From Nocardia harenae NBRC 108248 (GTDB lineage: Bacteria > Actinomycetota > Actinomycetes > Mycobacteriales > Mycobacteriaceae), in NCBI RefSeq assembly GCF_001612885.1, contig NZ_BDBH01000016.1:1-64000 (forward strand): a stretch of DNA of 64,000 bases, read 5' to 3'. The notes below the pieces were generated by a model, which saw only the letters and a program-made list of their open reading frames with translations, searched no databases and was not told the origin of the DNA. Within the stretch, counting starts at the first letter, position 1. Every line of letters starts with the position of its first letter. Made by a program: the position numbers and the translations under genes. This document shows, in pieces, positions 32,144-41,100 of the stretch.

Positions 32144-32949
32144 ACGGTGTGAGCGAGTCAGGCCCGGAGGCGGGAGCGGAGCGTAGCCACGGAGGGCCCT
32201 CGCGCACGCCAGATGGATACGGTGTGAGCGAGTCAGGCCCGGAGGCGGGAGCGGAGCGTAGCCACGGAGGGCCCTCGCGCACACCAGGTGGATACGGTGT
32301 GAGCGAAGTATCGGTCATGGTGGTGGATGACCACCCGATGTGGCGTGACGGGGTCTCCCGCGACCTCGCCGAGGCGGGTTTCACCGTCGCCGCCACCGCC
32401 GACGGCGTCGGCACGGCCGCCCGCCGCGCCGCCGCCGTCCAGCCGGACGTCGTCCTCATGGACATGCAGCTCCTCGATGGCACCGGCGCCACGGCCACCG
32501 CCGAGGTGCTCCGCGTCTCCCCGCACAGCCGGGTGCTGGTCCTCAGCGCCTCCGCCGAGCGCGACGACGTGCTCGAGGCGATCAAAGCGGGCGCCACCGG
32601 CTACCTGGTGAAGAGCGCATCGGCCGCCGAGCTGATCGACGCGGTGCGCGCCACCGCCGCCGGGCAGCCGGTCTTCACCCCCGGGCTGGCCGGGCTGGTG
32701 CTCGGCGAGTACCGCCGGATCGCCACCACCCCGCCCGCCGCGGACGAGCCGCACCGCCCCGCGCTCACCGACCGCGAGACCGAGGTGCTGCGCATGGTCG
32801 CCAAGGGGCTCTCCGCCAAGCAGATCGCGGGCAGGCTCAACCTCAGCCACCGCACGGTGGAGAACCACGTGCAGGCAACGCTGCGCAAACTCCAGCTGGC
32901 GAACCGGGTGGAGCTCACCCGCTACGCCATCGAGCAGGGCCTGGAGTAG
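32140..32949 (+). CDS. LuxR/NarL-type response regulator with repeat-encoded N-terminal extension
   Basis: 269 residues from the ATG at 32140, which overlaps the kinase stop. Residues 4-53 are two tandem 25-residue repeats. The receiver domain then begins (VSVMVVDDHPMWRDGV, phospho-acceptor in VVLMDMQLLDG, VLSASAERDDV, GYLVKSASAAEL). The LuxR HTH occupies the C-terminus (ALTDRETEVLRMVAKGLSAK, LSHRTVENHVQATLRKL). The ancestral start is probably the GTG at 32299, giving a normal 216-residue protein. It forms a two-component system with the kinase upstream. Confidence 0.92.
   Translation: MNGVSESGPEAGAERSHGGPSRTPDGYGVSESGPEAGAERSHGGPSRTPGGYGVSEVSVMVVDDHPMWRDGVSRDLAEAGFTVAATADGVGTAARRAAAVQPDVVLMDMQLLDGTGATATAEVLRVSPHSRVLVLSASAERDDVLEAIKAGATGYLVKSASAAELIDAVRATAAGQPVFTPGLAGLVLGEYRRIATTPPAADEPHRPALTDRETEVLRMVAKGLSAKQIAGRLNLSHRTVENHVQATLRKLQLANRVELTRYAIEQGLE
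32149..32298 (+). repeat. Tandem 75-bp in-frame repeat carrying a GTG start codon
   Basis: Two 75-bp units (32149-32223 and 32224-32298) differ at only two bases. Each begins GTGAGCGAGTC and ends GGATACGGT. The native regulator start immediately after also reads GTGAGCGA. In frame they encode VSESGPEAGAERSHGG followed by PSRTP(D/G)GYG. Diverged relatives occur at the 5' ends of the genes at 33011 and 53737. Confidence 0.95.
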
Positions 32950-33010
32950 GACGCCGGTCTCCGGGTTCGCCCTGATGCCGCGGCGGCGATTCCGTCGGTA
33001 ATCTCGAAGG

Positions 33011-33886
33011 ATGGGTGGGTCCGAGGCAGAGTCAGGTGAGGAGCCCCGCGTGCGCGAATCAGGTCCGGTGGCGGAGGCGGAGCGCGACGATCCGCGCGCA
33101 CAGCACGGCCCCGGCGTGCTGGAATCGGGCCGGGTGGCGGCGGCCGGACGTGACCATTCCGGCGTGCGCGCGTCCGGCTCGGTGACCGGGGCGCAGCCGA
33201 GCCACGCCGGGCCCGCGCGGGACGTGCACGGCGTGAGCGATCGGGAGCTGCGGGTCTCCGACGCCGAGCGCGAGCACGTCGGGCAACTCCTGCAGCGCGC
33301 GGTCGGCTTGGGCATGCTCTCGCTCGGCGAGTTCACCGAGCGCATGGACACCGCGCTGGCCGCCAAGACCCGCGGCGAACTCAATGCCGTGCTCATCGAC
33401 CTGCCCGGCATGCGGCTGATCGGCCGCCCCGCGGCGCCCTCCTCGAATTTCGTGAACACCCCGTCCGGCCCCGGCTTCGCCCCGCGCCCGGCGCCGCCGC
33501 TCGCCGGCGACCACGGCTCGGTGATCAGGGCCAGGATGTCCGGCGTCACCCGAAGGGGCCGCTGGCAGGTGCCCCCGGTGCTGCGGCTGAACTCCTGGAT
33601 GTCCTCGGTGACCCTGGATTTCACCCAGGCGATCATGACCACCCAGGTGGTAGAGCTGCACATGGACGACTACTGCAGCGGCCTCACCCTGGTGGTGCCG
33701 ACCGAGACCACCGTCGACCTGAACAATATCGACCTGATCGGCTCCAGCATCAGCAACAAGGTGCGCACCGGCCCGCCCTTCGGCAGGCTGCACCTCGTCG
33801 TGCATGGCCGGGTCCGCTTCGGCTCGGTCACCGCGAAACACCCGCTCAGCGCGCACTGGCGCAAGCTGATGGGGTATCAGCACTGA
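33011..33886 (+). CDS. DUF1707-domain protein with repeat-derived N-terminal extension
   Basis: 291 residues. The DUF1707 core starts at about residue 75 (DRELRVSDAEREHVGQLLQR, LGEFTERMDTALAAKTRGEL). A C-terminal domain of about 130 residues follows (SGVTRRGRWQVPPVLRLNSW, MDDYCSGLTLVVPTETTVDL) and resembles the cell-wall-active LiaF-like beta fold. Residues 14-74 are three degenerate units related to the 75-bp repeat of the neighbouring regulator. Without them the protein would start at VSDRELRVSD, the usual DUF1707 N-terminus. Function is unknown. It follows the two-component genes by 61 bp. Confidence 0.85.
   Translation: MGGSEAESGEEPRVRESGPVAEAERDDPRAQHGPGVLESGRVAAAGRDHSGVRASGSVTGAQPSHAGPARDVHGVSDRELRVSDAEREHVGQLLQRAVGLGMLSLGEFTERMDTALAAKTRGELNAVLIDLPGMRLIGRPAAPSSNFVNTPSGPGFAPRPAPPLAGDHGSVIRARMSGVTRRGRWQVPPVLRLNSWMSSVTLDFTQAIMTTQVVELHMDDYCSGLTLVVPTETTVDLNNIDLIGSSISNKVRTGPPFGRLHLVVHGRVRFGSVTAKHPLSAHWRKLMGYQH
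33050..33232 (+). repeat. Three diverged copies of the start-codon repeat inside the DUF1707 gene
   Basis: In-frame units at 33050-33115, 33116-33163 and 33164-33232 encode VRESGPVAEAERDD..., VLESGRVAAAGRDH... and VRASGSVTGAQPSHAGPAR.... Each begins with a V codon and keeps x-SG, GA/AA and S/D-H positions of the 25-residue repeat at 32149. A GTGAGCGA start follows directly at 33233, exactly as in the response regulator. Confidence 0.7.
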
Positions 33887-35080
33887 TCAGGCGTGCACAC
33901 CGAGCCTGCGCGCGAAGGTGCGCAGCGGCAGCCTGCGATCGTGGTCGAGCAGCTCCGAGACGATGTGCCGCGGCAGGGTCTGATACTTGAGCCAGTCCGC
34001 GCCGCCGACCCGCTCGGCGTCGAGCAGCGTGTCCAGCGCGCGCTCGCGCCTGCCGGTGCGGGTCAGCGCGACCGCGGTATCGGTGAGGTGCCGTGCCCGC
34101 GAGGCCTGCGGCAGCCCGCACCGCTCCGGCATGGCGGCGGCGGCCGTGAGCGCCTCCGGGTAGCGCTCGGCCGAGATGTTCACGTCCACCGTCTGCATGA
34201 CCACCTGGGACGGGCCGAAGTAGGTCTCGTAATCGCGCCGGTCGGCGCCGAGCCGCCCCGCCACCTCGCTCGCCGCCTGCACCAGGGCGAGCGCCTCCGG
34301 CACCTCCTGTGCCCGGCCTGCCGCCGTCGCGCCCTGCAGCACCAGCGAGCCGTAGGCGGCCAGCTGCGCGGCGGCGACCTCGCCCTCCGGCTCCACCTCG
34401 GCCGCGGCGCGCAGCGCGACCCCGCGCGACTCCGCGTACCGCCCCTGCACCAGCAACTGCCAGGCCACCGAGCCGCGAATCGTGGCGAGCAGCAGCGGAT
34501 CGCCGCCGAGTTCGGCGGCGGTGAGCGCCTGCCGGATGGCGAGGAAGGCCGGATCGGTCTGGCCCAGGTGCACCAGCGTGCAGCCGGTGACCCAGTACAT
34601 CCGGGCAAGCAGCTCGTTCGCCGGGGCCACCGAGCCGTTGCGCGCGGCGTGCACCGTCGCGCGGAGCTGGGTGAGCCCGGTCGGCAGCAGCGAGGTGAGC
34701 AGTTCGTAGCGGCCGGTCCAGTAGGCGCCCCAGGCGTACTCGACCGCGCGGCGGCCCTCGTCCAGGTCGGCCGCGGCGTCGTCCGGTGCGGCGCCGAGCA
34801 GGTCGTCGACGGGGGTGAGGGCGCGGCGGATGGCGACGATGCCCGCGTCCGGATCGGTCGAGGGGACGCCGCCCTGCTTCTTGCCGATCAGGTCGGCGAT
34901 ATCGACGTCGAGCGCGCGGGCGATCTTCTGCAGGCTCGCGATGGAGGCCGTCTGCCGCCCGCCCTGCTCCAGCTTGCGCACCAGATCGACGCTGACCCCG
35001 GCCTGGTCCGCCAGTTGCCGCTGGGTCAGTGCGCGCCCCCGGAAGTACCGGATCCGCACTCCGATCATCGAATCGTCCAT
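33887..35080 (-). CDS. XRE-family regulator with long helical-repeat domain
   Basis: 397 residues. The N-terminal HTH is clear: IRYFRGRALTQRQLADQAG, VSVDLVRKLEQGGRQTASI, LQKIARALDVDIADLIG. The remaining 300 residues are alanine-rich helices of TPR type with repeated pairs (TGCTLVHLGQTDPAFLAIRQ, LLATIRGSVAWQLLVQGRYA). Such proteins are common actinobacterial regulators that sense peptides or small molecules. It is divergent from two small genes at 35235 and 35369 and ends immediately beside the convergent DUF1707 gene with no gap. Confidence 0.85.
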   Translation of the reverse strand: MDDSMIGVRIRYFRGRALTQRQLADQAGVSVDLVRKLEQGGRQTASIASLQKIARALDVDIADLIGKKQGGVPSTDPDAGIVAIRRALTPVDDLLGAAPDDAAADLDEGRRAVEYAWGAYWTGRYELLTSLLPTGLTQLRATVHAARNGSVAPANELLARMYWVTGCTLVHLGQTDPAFLAIRQALTAAELGGDPLLLATIRGSVAWQLLVQGRYAESRGVALRAAAEVEPEGEVAAAQLAAYGSLVLQGATAAGRAQEVPEALALVQAASEVAGRLGADRRDYETYFGPSQVVMQTVDVNISAERYPEALTAAAAMPERCGLPQASRARHLTDTAVALTRTGRRERALDTLLDAERVGGADWLKYQTLPRHIVSELLDHDRRLPLRTFARRLGVHA

Positions 35081-35234
35081 GCTCACCCTGCCCCTTTGTT
35101 ACATCCAGGTTTCAGGATACGACGCTATTCCGCTTCCGGTGTGGCGAGTGGGACATTGCGTACGACTCGATGACGTGTCTTTGGAATACCTTTGCATTTC
35201 TGCAACTTTGACGACTGCAAAGGGCGGGCAACGA

Positions 35235-35363
35235 ATGATCACCGATCCCGAGATCTTCGTACGGGCCCGGAGCGCGGAACGCGCGACGTGGCCTGCGACA
35301 CCGGAACAGCGACGGAGCTGCGGCCTCCTACTACCCGAAACCGGCGGCGCGGGGGAGGGGTGA
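35235..35363 (+). CDS. Small hypothetical protein upstream of the 35369 gene
   Basis: 42 residues (MITDPEIFVRARSAERATWP onward), with GGGCGG about seven nt before the ATG. It is separated by five bp from the next gene and is divergent from the XRE/TPR regulator. No domain recognised. It could be a regulated small peptide or partner of the next protein. Confidence 0.5.
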   Translation: MITDPEIFVRARSAERATWPATPEQRRSCGLLLPETGGAGEG

Positions 35364-35368
35364 GGGCG

Positions 35369-35821
35369 ATGTTCGAATCCTGTCACTCCCCGCACGATGT
35401 GGCCTATCTGCTCCGACATCGGTACGGGCTGCCGGTCCAGCTCTTCGCCGGGCGTCCGACCGTCAGCACCGGCTCGGTGCTCGGCGCCGTCGTCATGCCG
35501 CCCGAGCTCGGCCGCGCCGTGCTGAGCCGGCTGGAGCGGGAGCGGCCCGCGCCGGTGATCGCCGACCCCGGCGAGGAGAACTGGACCTTCCTGGTCACCC
35601 CGCCCATGCCGCCCGCGCCGCTGGACATCCGGGAGCGGCACACCCTCGCCGGGCACCGGGTGACCGTGGTGCCGAGCGGGCGTCACGTGATGCTGCCGAC
35701 CACGGATACCGGCGTCGGCTACCACTGGGTCGGCGAGCCCGGCGCGGGTGCGCTGGCCATGCCCGCGCGCGGTGCGGTGCTCGCCGCGGTGCACGCCGTC
35801 ACCCGGATGACCGCCGCGTAA
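35369..35821 (+). CDS. Hypothetical protein, weakly prim-pol-accessory-like
   Basis: 150 residues: FESCHSPHDVAYLLRHRYGL, then VLGAVVMPPELGRAVLSRLE, ENWTFLVTPPMPP and VGYHWVGEPGAGALAMPARG. The WTFLV...P and G..W..P spacing is reminiscent of small actinobacterial proteins related to bifunctional primase/polymerase N-terminal domains, but no catalytic acid motif is visible. It probably forms an operon with the 42-residue gene under control of the divergent XRE regulator. Confidence 0.5.
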   Translation: MFESCHSPHDVAYLLRHRYGLPVQLFAGRPTVSTGSVLGAVVMPPELGRAVLSRLERERPAPVIADPGEENWTFLVTPPMPPAPLDIRERHTLAGHRVTVVPSGRHVMLPTTDTGVGYHWVGEPGAGALAMPARGAVLAAVHAVTRMTAA

Positions 35822-35902
35822 TCGCGGGTCGGGTAGATCCCGGCGGTGCGGCGGGGGTTTCTACTCATGCCGCCGAGGGGCCGCTGCGCCGACGATGGGT
35901 GC

Positions 35903-38065
35903 ATGAGCACACTCATCGATCCGGCCCTGGTTGCGCGGTTGTCCGGGGAGTTCACCGATCTGGGTACGCGCATGGGCGCACTCGGGCGCGATCTGGACCT
36001 GCTTCGAGTCCAGATCGCGCCCGCCGCCGTCGATTCTCCGGCGGCGGGCGCTGCGGGGTCGGTCGCCGCCGGTTCTGCCGGGGGTGAGCCTCCGGCGCCC
36101 TCCGGTGCCGATGCGTCCGCGGCGTCGGCACCTGCTTCGCCGGTTCGTCCCACCGGTGATCCGGCCGGTGTGTGGCAGCGGCCGGTGCCCGGTGCCCCGG
36201 TGCCGTCCGGTGTGATGCCGGGGGCGCGGCCGGTCGCGGCGAGTGGTCCTGCGGTTCCGCCGCCCGGCCGGCCCGCTGTGGCCGGTGCCCCGATGGCGCC
36301 CGATCCGCGGGCCGGGTGGCGGCCCGCTCCGGCCGCTGCGATGGCACCCCCGCCCGGACCCCGCCCGCCGGTGCCGCCGAACGCCTGGCCGCAGCCCGGT
36401 GTCCCGCCGTACGGGCAGCGCCCATCCGGCACCCCACCCCCGTACACCCGCCCGCCGCGGACCACCCCACCGTGGTGGCAGCGCGAGGGCGTGGTGAGCC
36501 GCCTGCTGGCCGTAGCGGGCGTCGCGGTGACGCTGACCGGCGTCGTCATGCTGCTGGTCCTCGCCGCGCAGGCGGGCTGGTTCGGCCCGGTTCCCAGGGT
36601 TGCCGCAGGCGCCGTGTTCAGCGCCGCCCTCGTCGCCGCCGGTATCCGGGTCTCCGGTCGCGCGGGTGGCCGGGTCGGCGGCATCGCGCTCGCGGCTACC
36701 GGTATCGCCGGTGGCTACCTGGACGTCCTCGCGGTGACCACCCTGTACGGCTGGCTGCACCCGGTCATCGGTCTCGCGGTCGCCTTCGGCATCGCCGCGG
36801 GCGGCGTCGCGCTCGCCATGCAGTGGCGCTCGCAGCCGTTCGCGGTGCTGGTCGTCGCAGGCGTCGCCGCGCTCTCCCCGGCCGTCACCGGCGACCTCGC
36901 ACTGATCGCCTTCCTCATCGTCCTCATGGCCGCCTGCCTCCCGGTGCACCGCCGCTTCGACTGGCCGGTGCTGCAGATCGCCCGCACCCTGCCCGCCGTC
37001 CTCGCCACCCTCTGGGCCGTCGGCGACGCCGTGATCAACGACCCGGCAGCGGCCCGCGTGCTCTGGATCCTGGCAGGGGCCACCGCGATCGCCCTGCTCG
37101 GCGCCGTCGGCGTGGTCGACAGCGTGCGCCGCCGCCCGAAGGACATCGTCGCCACCGTCGCCTTCGCCCTGTCCACGGTCCCGCTGCTGAGCATGCCCGC
37201 GCTCTTCGACCGCCCCGCCGCGGCCGTCGTCTCCGGCATCACCGCCGCCGCCCTGCTCGGCGCCGCTGCCCTCACCTCCGCGACATTCGCTGCCCCGCTG
37301 CGTATCCCGCTGCACACCAGGGCCACCGCCGCGGTGGCGGGCGCCCTCGCGCTACTCGCCGCCTGCGTCACCGTGACCGCCGACGACACCCTGCCGATCG
37401 CGCTCCTCGCGGTCGCCGCTGGTTTCCTCGCCGTCGGAGGCCAGGCGAAGTCGCTGCTCGCCGCGCTGCTCGGTACCGCGTTCGGCATCCTCGGCACCGG
37501 TCTCCTCGTCACCCTGGCCAACACCGAGACCCTCGCCACCCAGCGCCTCGCCGTCGACGACCTCGGCTTCACCACCGCCATCGCCGCGGTCTTGGCGGTA
37601 GCCGTCGCCGGGCTCGGTTTCCGCTGCCTGCGCACCGTCGCACCCAACCGGGACACCGGCGCGGACTCCGTCTTCGGCGTCATCGCCGCCCTGATCGCGC
37701 TGTACGCCACCACCGTCACCACGGTCTCCCTCGGCGTCGCGACCGGCGCCGAGGACGGCTTCGTGGCCGGTCACAGCGCCGCCACCATCCTGTGGATGGC
37801 GGGCGCCACCGCCGCCCTCTTCTCCGGCCTCCGGCTCCTGACCTCGGCTCCGAGCGCTGCCAAGGTCGCCCTGGTCTCCGGCCTGCTCGTCACCGCGGCG
37901 GCCCTGGCCAAGCTCTTCCTCTTCGACCTCGCCACCCTGGACGGTCTGGTCCGGGTCCTCGCCTTCCTCGTGGTCGGCGTCCTGCTGCTGCTCGCGGGTA
38001 CCCGCTACGCCCGCGCCTTCGCCGACGCCGCGGCCGAGCGGCAGGAGAATTCGGCGGCCGAGTGA
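35903..38065 (+). CDS. DUF2339-type polytopic membrane protein
   Basis: 720 residues from the ATG at 35903. A short helical N-terminus (FTDLGTRMGALGRDLDLLR) is followed by about 140 residues of proline/alanine-rich linker. Some 18 hydrophobic spans come next, with family features such as GIAGGYLDVLAVTTLYGWLH and FAVLVVAGVAALSPAVTGDL. The function of DUF2339 proteins is unknown. The C-terminus is cytoplasmic (YARAFADAAAERQENSAAE). It converges on mmpL3. Confidence 0.82.
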   Translation: MSTLIDPALVARLSGEFTDLGTRMGALGRDLDLLRVQIAPAAVDSPAAGAAGSVAAGSAGGEPPAPSGADASAASAPASPVRPTGDPAGVWQRPVPGAPVPSGVMPGARPVAASGPAVPPPGRPAVAGAPMAPDPRAGWRPAPAAAMAPPPGPRPPVPPNAWPQPGVPPYGQRPSGTPPPYTRPPRTTPPWWQREGVVSRLLAVAGVAVTLTGVVMLLVLAAQAGWFGPVPRVAAGAVFSAALVAAGIRVSGRAGGRVGGIALAATGIAGGYLDVLAVTTLYGWLHPVIGLAVAFGIAAGGVALAMQWRSQPFAVLVVAGVAALSPAVTGDLALIAFLIVLMAACLPVHRRFDWPVLQIARTLPAVLATLWAVGDAVINDPAAARVLWILAGATAIALLGAVGVVDSVRRRPKDIVATVAFALSTVPLLSMPALFDRPAAAVVSGITAAALLGAAALTSATFAAPLRIPLHTRATAAVAGALALLAACVTVTADDTLPIALLAVAAGFLAVGGQAKSLLAALLGTAFGILGTGLLVTLANTETLATQRLAVDDLGFTTAIAAVLAVAVAGLGFRCLRTVAPNRDTGADSVFGVIAALIALYATTVTTVSLGVATGAEDGFVAGHSAATILWMAGATAALFSGLRLLTSAPSAAKVALVSGLLVTAAALAKLFLFDLATLDGLVRVLAFLVVGVLLLLAGTRYARAFADAAAERQENSAAE

Positions 38066-38135
38066 CCGAGCTGCCGTACCGGATCGAGCGCGTGCCGCAC
38101 CGCCGAGATGGCGTCGGGCTGGTCGAGATCGACGG

Positions 38136-41100
38136 CTACTCTCCGTCGCGCCTGCGCAGCAGTTCGTTGACGCTGACGGTGCGGCCGTCGTCACCGGGAC
38201 GCGGATGCTCGGCCGCGGAGATGCGGCGGCGGGAGGAGCGGAGTTCCGCCATCCAGTCCTCGATGCTGTTGCGGCCGTCCGTGCCGGGAGTGGGGGTCTC
38301 CGGGGCGGGGGCCGCGGCGGGACCGCCGTTGCCGCCGCCGAGCTGGGTGGCGCCCGCGCCGCTCGGGGTGGCCTCGCCGAGCGGGGGCTCGGGGCGGTGG
38401 GGGCCGTGGTCGCTCGCGGGGGAGTGGGGGTGGGTCGGCTGGTCGACGGTGCGCGGGGGGAGGACGCGGGCGCGGCCGGTCGGGCGCGGTTGCGGGCGGG
38501 AGGGGTCGTGCGGGCCGGGGGGCATCACGCGGGGACGCGGGGAGCTCTGGTCGGCCTGGCCGGTGGAGAGGTCGAGGAGGGGGGCCGGCGAGCCTGCCGC
38601 CGGGCGGCCGGTGTCGGCGAGTCCGGGATCGCGGGGGCTCGGGGTGTCCGGGCGCCGAGTATCCGGGCGGGCGAAGCCGCCGGGGCGTACCGGCTCGTCG
38701 GGCCGCGCCTGGCCGAAGCGAGCCGGATCGGGCTGCCGCGGCTCGTCGGGCCGCGCCTGGGAGCCGAGGCGAGCCGGATCGGGCTGCACCGGCTCGTCGG
38801 GCCGCGCCTGGCCGCCGGGCCGACTGGAATCGCCCAGCTGTCCGGCATCGAATCGAGCGGGCTCACCCGGTCGTCCGGAACTACCGGGCCGGCTTGGGTC
38901 GCGTGGTTGCACGGCACCGAACCGCACCGGTTCACCGGCACGCCGCGCACCGGACTCCTCCCCCTTCGCCCGGGAAACCGACGGCCGCTTGGCGGGCCGC
39001 TCGCGCCGCCCCCCGATCCGCGCGGTCGGCGCCTCCGACTCGATCTCCTCGACGGTCCGCGGCCGTCGCGGCGTCTTCCGCAGCTTGCTGGTGGAGACGG
39101 CGGGCATCACCATGGTCGGCGGGTCGGTGATCGGCGTGGTCTTCACCAGATCGACCACATCGTCGCCACCGGGCCGCTCGTCGGCGAGCAGCGGCTCGCC
39201 GAGCCCGATCTTCTCCTGCACCCGCTTCATCCAGGCCGGCGCCCACCAGCAGTCGTCGCCGAGCATCTTCATGACGGCGGGGACGAGCAGCATGCGCAGC
39301 ACGGTGGCGTCGATGAAGAGCGCGGCGACCATGCCGTAGGCGATGTACTGCATCATCACCAGGTCGGAGAAGGCGAAGGCGCCGGTGACGACCAGGAGAA
39401 TGAGCGCGGCGGCGGTGATGATCCGGCCGGTGTGCGCGGTGCCGACCCGCACCGCCTCCGTGGTCGACGCGCCCTTGCTGCGCGCCTCGACCATGCGGGA
39501 GAGCAGGAAGACCTCGTAGTCGACCGACAGGCCGTAGATGATCGCGATGATCAGCACGAGCACCGGCGACATGATGGGCTGCGGGGTGAAGTTCAGCAGC
39601 TCGGCCCCGTGGCCGTCGACGAAGATCCAGGTGAGGATGCCGAGCGTGGAGCCGAGGCCGAGCGCGCTCATGAGCGCGGCCTTGATCGGCAGCACCAGCG
39701 AGCCGAAGGTCAGGAACATGAGCAGCGTGGTCACGAAGAGCACCAGCGCGATCATCAGCGGCATCTTGCCGAGCAGCGCGTCGATGCTGTCCTTCTGAAT
39801 CGTCGGCTGCCCGCCGACCAGCATGGTCACGCTGTCGGGGACGTCGATCGATCGCAGGTAGTCGATCGTCGGGTCGGCGTTCTCCGAGTCGGCCAGGGTC
39901 GCGTTGGTGCGGAAGACATCCGGCTGGGTCTGCGACTTGGTCGGGATCTCGAAGGCCGCGGCCAGCCCCGGCGCCTGGTTGACCTCCTTGAGCACCCGGC
40001 CGATGGCGGTGGTGTCCTCGGAGACGAAGATGATCTGGATCGGATCGGACTTGCGCAGCGGGAAGATCTGGTCGAATTCGGCCTGCGCCAGCCGGGTCGG
40101 GTTGTCCGGCGGCAGGTAGCGCTCGTTGATGCCGCCGAAGGCCAGGTTCTTCACCGGGATGATGAGCAGCAGCAGGATGATCGTGATCGGGATGGCGATC
40201 TTCAGCGGGTGCCGCATGACCCAGCGGGTGGTGCGCCCCCAGAGGCTGTTCTCCACCTCCTCGGCGGTCTTGGTCGCGCGGAAGCGCTTGAGCCCGAGCG
40301 CGTCCACCCGCTTGCCGAGGATGGCGAGCATGGCGGGCAGCACGGTGAGCGCGGTGACCGCGGCCAGCGACACCGTGGCAATGGCGCCGTAGGCCACCGA
40401 CTTCAGGAAGCCCTGCGGGAAGAGCAGCATGCCGCCGAGGCTGGCGATGATCATGGTCGCGGAGAACACGACGGTCCGGCCGGCCGTCATCACCGAGCGC
40501 CGCACGGCGGCCCTGGTGTCGTACCCCTCGGCGCGTTCCTCGCGGAATCGGCTCACGATGAAGAGCCCGTAGTCGATCGCGAGGCCGAGGCCGATCATCG
40601 AGACCACCGGCGAGACGAAGGAGTTCACCTCGGTGTAGTGGGTGAGGAAGCGCACGATGCCCCACGCGCCGATCACCGTGAGCCCGCCGACCACCAGCGG
40701 CAGCGCGGCCGCGACGAGCCCGCCGAAGACGAAGAAGAGCAGCACGCCGACGGCCGGGATCGCCAGCAGCTCCATCCGCTTCTGGTCCTCGGCCATGGTG
40801 TCGTTCAACGTGCCCGCGACGGGCTGCAACCCGGCCACCTGGACGTCGATGCCCTCGATGTCGAAAGCATCCTTGACGTCGCGGAAGTTGCGCACCATCG
40901 TGGTGTCGTCGTCGCCGACGATGGCGATCGAGGCGAAGGTGTACTTCTTGTCCTTGGAGCCGAAGGTGAGCGGCGAGGCCTGCCCGGTCTCGGTCTGCCA
41001 GTAGGCGCCGTTCACCTTGGCGATCTGCTCCGGGTGCTCGCGCGGCAGCCGGTTCAGGCTGTCGACGATCTTGTCCCGGAAGGCCGGGTCCTCGATCGTC

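Noticed and set aside
32149..32298. Insertion-sequence or integron cassette
   Set aside because: The unit is 75 bp, has no terminal inverted repeats or recombinase and lies precisely in frame at a start codon; it was kept as a novel repeat instead.
38063..38135. GTG overlapping the DUF2339 stop, encoding VTELPYRIERVPHRRDGVG
   Set aside because: The start looks protein-like and may be the remnant of a lost gene, but the frame soon runs antisense into mmpL3, so no gene is called.
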